From assembly GCA_039812405.1 (NCBI GenBank), contig JBDIAL010000151.1, forward strand, positions 1 to 8,824: a stretch of 8,824 nucleotides of DNA. Reading direction: 5' to 3'. Within the stretch, counting starts at the first letter, position 1, and each line of letters begins with the position of its first letter. The notes beneath the pieces were generated by a model, which was not told the origin of the DNA, made no database searches, and saw nothing but the letters and a program-made list of their open reading frames with translations. Positions 7,060-8,824 of the stretch are shown in pieces. The DNA is from Nostocoides sp039812405 (GTDB lineage Bacteria > Actinomycetota > Actinomycetes > Actinomycetales > Dermatophilaceae). The translations under genes were made by a program, and so were the position numbers.

Positions 7060-7923
7060 ATGCCCTTCCACCCCGCGGCGCCGTCCGACCTCTCCGGTCT
7101 CGTCGACGCCTACGGCGCCGTCGTCCGCGCCGTCATCGACCTCGGCCGCTCGATGCGACCGGAGGACTTCGAGCGGCCGACCGACTGCCCCGGGTGGACG
7201 GTGCAGGACTGCATCGCCCACGTCGTCGCGCTCGAGGCGTGGCTGGGAGGGGAGCCCCTCCCCGCGGTGGAGGTCCCGGCATACGAGCACATCCGCAGCG
7301 ACGTCGGCCGGTTCACCGAGATCGGCGTCGAGTATCGCCGGGGGCGCCCGGGCGAGGCCGTCGTCGACGAGCTCGAGGAGGTCCTCGCGCTGCGCCAGTC
7401 GCAGCTCTACGCCGGAGACCTGACGGCCGACTCCGTCATCGACGGCCCGTTCGGCCCGGCGCCGGCCGGCAGCGTCGTCGGCCTGCGGATCTTCGACATA
7501 TGGACCCACGAGCAGGACGTCCGGGAGGCGCTGGGCCGCCCCGGCGACCTCGACAGCGCGGCGGCGAGCGTGGCGATGGAGCGGATCGAGCGCGGTATGC
7601 CGAAGGCCGTCGCCCGCTCCGCCGGCATCGCCCCGGGGCACACCGTCATCATCGACGTCACCGGCCCGGTCGTCGGCCGGGTCGGGGTCCGGGTCGTCGA
7701 GCAGGAGGGGCGACCCCTCGGGGTGCCCCTGTTCACCGGCGAGGCGTCAGCGGGCGACGGGGGCGCGGGGGGCGAGGGCACGACGACGAGCATCGCCCTG
7801 TCGACGAGCGCGTTCGCCCGGCGGGCCGCCGGGCGGGGTGACGTGGATGCCGTCCACTGGTCGGTCCAGGGCGACGAGGACGTCGCGCGCCGGGTCCTGG
7901 AGGCCATGGTCGTCACCCCCTGA
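7060..7923 (+). CDS. Maleylpyruvate isomerase family mycothiol-dependent-type enzyme (MDMPI/DinB fold)
   Basis: This 287-aa soluble protein has an N-terminal DinB-like four-helix domain with 'CPGWTVQDCIAHV' (H54) and 'FDIWTHEQDVREAL' (D146, H150). In the characterised Corynebacterium maleylpyruvate isomerase zinc is bound by His52, Glu144 and His148. Here the three positions are shifted uniformly by two, and the Glu is replaced by Asp, which occurs in many family members. A C-terminal domain begins around residue 185 and includes a flexible Gly/Ala/Asp-rich loop (GEASAGDGGAGGEG) near residues 227-240. Family members use mycothiol as a thiol cofactor, but most paralogues have no known substrate and no gentisate-pathway gene is nearby. 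The start is supported by the -10 geometry at 7048-7053 and an upstream in-frame stop (TAG 7048-7050). It is divergent from copD-ctaG. Confidence 0.85.
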   Translation: MPFHPAAPSDLSGLVDAYGAVVRAVIDLGRSMRPEDFERPTDCPGWTVQDCIAHVVALEAWLGGEPLPAVEVPAYEHIRSDVGRFTEIGVEYRRGRPGEAVVDELEEVLALRQSQLYAGDLTADSVIDGPFGPAPAGSVVGLRIFDIWTHEQDVREALGRPGDLDSAAASVAMERIERGMPKAVARSAGIAPGHTVIIDVTGPVVGRVGVRVVEQEGRPLGVPLFTGEASAGDGGAGGEGTTTSIALSTSAFARRAAGRGDVDAVHWSVQGDEDVARRVLEAMVVTP

Positions 7924-7935
7924 GTCCGGGCGGGC

Positions 7936-8121
7936 TGCATGAGACTGTCCAAATGGGTCGGATTCATGCAGCCGGGCAGCCGGTCGGGCCGGACCGGGCC
8001 GCCTCTCCCCCTGCATGAGACTGTCCAATTGGGTCGGATTCATGCAGCCGGAGTCCGGTCGACCGCGCCCGGGCCGCCTCTCCCCCTGCATGTAACTGTC
8101 CAAATGGGTCGGATTCATGCA
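7936..8121 (+). repeat. Array 2: three copies of the same 35-bp palindromic repeat
   Basis: Copies lie at 7936-7970, 8012-8046 and 8087-8121, in the same orientation as array 1. All three carry A at position 16. Copy 6 also has T at position 18, and copy 7 reads TGCATGTA at its left end. The right-hand 17 bases TGGGTCGGATTCATGCA are identical in all seven copies of the window. Spacers of 41 and 40 bases share GCCGG at the start and GGGCCGCCTCTCCCCC at the end, but do not resemble the spacers of array 1. The array starts 12 bases after the stop of the MDMPI-like gene and ends 16 bases before the marR -10 box. Confidence 0.95.
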
Positions 8122-8137
8122 GGAGGCTGGGTGGGGG

Positions 8138-8143
8138 TATAGT
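8138..8143 (+). promoter_or_regulatory. Putative -10 box (TATAGT) of the marR operon
   Basis: TATAGT is a strong -10 match in an otherwise GC-rich region, 70 bases upstream of marR. The best -35 position at 17-18 bp spacing falls on TTCATGC at 8114-8120, inside the right arm of repeat copy 7. That match is weak. Transcription would start near 8149-8150, inside the palindrome at 8143-8159. Confidence 0.5.
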
Positions 8144-8159
8144 TGTCTGTGGCAAACAA
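8143..8159 (+). promoter_or_regulatory. MarR-type operator candidate
   Basis: TTGTCTG-TGG-CAAACAA is a 7-3-7 palindrome with one mismatch. MarR proteins often bind TTG...CAA palindromes of about this size. It overlaps the -10 box and the predicted start of transcription of the marR operon, the usual arrangement for autorepression. Binding by the adjacent MarR is inferred. Confidence 0.55.
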
Positions 8160-8213
8160 TGATCCTCTGCCGACCTTGCTTCCGTTCCACCACTCGTAGA
8201 AGGCGTCAGGCCC

Positions 8214-8708
8214 ATGGTCGTCCCCATCGACACGGCATCGCGGCTGTCCACCGATCTCGTCGGGCTCATCAAGCTGTTCAGCAGCATCAAGTCCCACGTG
8301 CCCCGGATCCACGAGGGCGTCGAGCCCTCCGCCTACCCCGTGCTCCTCTCCCTCGTCGACGAGCCGCGCCGCGTCTCCTCGCTCGCGACCTGCGTCCTCT
8401 CCGACGTCTCGACGGTGAGTCGCCAGGTGTCCGCGCTCGTCGCGCAGGGCCTCGTCGCCAAGGTGCCCGACCCCCAGGACGGCCGGGTCTCGATGGTCTC
8501 CCTCAGCCCGCAGGGCAAGGAGCTCGTCGACCGGCTCAAGGAAGGCCGCGGCCGCTGGTTCGCCCGGATCCTCGCCGACTGGGAGCCGGCCGACGCCGAA
8601 CGGCTCATCGAGCTCGTCGAGCAGCTCGCCACGTCCATCACCTCGGCCCACGAGAACGGCACGCTCTTCGAGGCGTATGCCGCCTACGCCAAGAAGGAGC
8701 ACGAATGA
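8214..8708 (+). CDS. MarR family transcriptional regulator
   Basis: This 164-aa protein has the size and layout of MarR dimers. The winged helix-turn-helix spans about residues 38-100: 'VSSLATCVLSDVSTVSRQVSALVAQGLVAKV' with the recognition helix near 65-77, then the wing 'DPQDGRVSMVSLSPQG' with D89 and R91 of the conserved D-x-R pair. N- and C-terminal helices (11-33 and about 103-150) would form the dimer interface. A single cysteine, C60, lies next to the DNA-binding helices; whether it senses oxidants is unknown. GAAGG at 8199-8203 is a weak ribosome site ten bases before ATG. The stop overlaps the ATG of the next gene by 4 bp, so the regulator probably controls its partner and itself through the palindrome at 8143-8159. 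Confidence 0.92.
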   Translation: MVVPIDTASRLSTDLVGLIKLFSSIKSHVPRIHEGVEPSAYPVLLSLVDEPRRVSSLATCVLSDVSTVSRQVSALVAQGLVAKVPDPQDGRVSMVSLSPQGKELVDRLKEGRGRWFARILADWEPADAERLIELVEQLATSITSAHENGTLFEAYAAYAKKEHE

Positions 8709-8824
8709 CCGGCCGTCACGCCAAGCCCCGGGGGCGGGCCGCCCGCCACGCCCGGAGCGCAGGGCAGCAGGCCCCCGCGGCAGCGGTCGCCGAGACCACG
8801 CCGGTCCCCGCGGCCGCCCCGGCC
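8705..8824 (+). CDS. Start of a gene co-translated with marR, truncated by the window edge
   Basis: Forty codons are visible, starting MTGRHAKPRGRAARHARSAG and continuing as an Ala/Pro-rich stretch without a stop. The ATG overlaps the marR TGA by 4 bp (ATGA) and has AAGGAG at 8694-8699, five bases upstream, so the start is secure. The strongly basic, disordered N-terminus is compatible with the cytoplasmic leader of a membrane protein. MarR genes of this kind are often followed by an MFS drug exporter (EmrB/QacA type). No domain is visible in this part, so the function is a guess from context. Confidence 0.7.
   Translation, partial: MTGRHAKPRGRAARHARSAGQQAPAAAVAETTPVPAAAPA

Noticed and set aside
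5605..7641. 678-aa minus-strand and 563-aa plus-strand (5331-7022) open frames in the copD-ctaG region
   Set aside because: Arg/Pro/Gly-rich shadows. The minus frame ending at 5022 gives a coherent membrane protein with known motifs.
3570..8121. CRISPR arrays (35-bp palindromic repeats with spacers of 29-43 bases)
   Set aside because: Size and periodicity mimic CRISPR, but spacers within each array are copies of one another and very C-rich, repeats vary internally, and no cas gene or leader is present.

Overview
The window is chromosomal DNA of a very GC-rich actinobacterium. The evidence is third-position G/C almost everywhere, 4-bp ATGA/GTGA gene overlaps, genes that look leaderless, a mycothiol-dependent-type enzyme, and a CopD-CtaG fusion. 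Gene content and codon habits suggest a member of the Micrococcales, possibly Intrasporangiaceae. That placement is an inference. No mobile-element genes, rRNA or tRNA were seen.

Layout. (1) 1-1556, plus strand: the last codons of a MalG-type sugar/polyol ABC permease, coupled by a 4-bp overlap to a mannitol-dehydrogenase-family oxidoreductase. This is the end of a polyol uptake and oxidation operon. (2) 1557-3519, plus strand: a promoter region with nested palindromes, then a 622-aa FadE5-like acyl-CoA dehydrogenase for beta-oxidation. (3) 3520-3823: an intergenic array of four 35-bp palindromic repeats. (4) 7007-3817, minus strand: a compact operon of a CopD-CtaG copper/cytochrome oxidase assembly membrane protein, a nitrilase-superfamily amidohydrolase and an unrecognised 132-aa protein. 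(5) 7060-7923, plus strand: a maleylpyruvate-isomerase-like (MDMPI/DinB-fold) enzyme, divergent from the copper gene across a 52-bp intergenic region; both genes appear leaderless or nearly so. (6) 7924-8213: a second array of three copies of the same 35-bp repeat, ending next to a -10 box and a palindromic operator. (7) 8214-8824, plus strand: a MarR regulator translationally coupled to a truncated gene of uncertain function, possibly an exporter.

The genes are mostly conventional. Two DNA-level signals are not explained by them. The first is a family of seven 35-bp palindromic elements in two arrays about 4.1 kb apart. All have the same orientation and a period near 64-78 bp. The core is conserved between arrays but the spacers are conserved only within an array. 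One copy supplies the stop codon of the 132-aa gene, and another abuts the marR promoter. The second is the heptamer GGCATAC/GTATGCC, found 13 times where about one would be expected by base composition. It occurs on both strands and at least twice outside the usual Ala-Tyr or Tyr-Ala reading frame, which suggests selection or bias at the DNA level.
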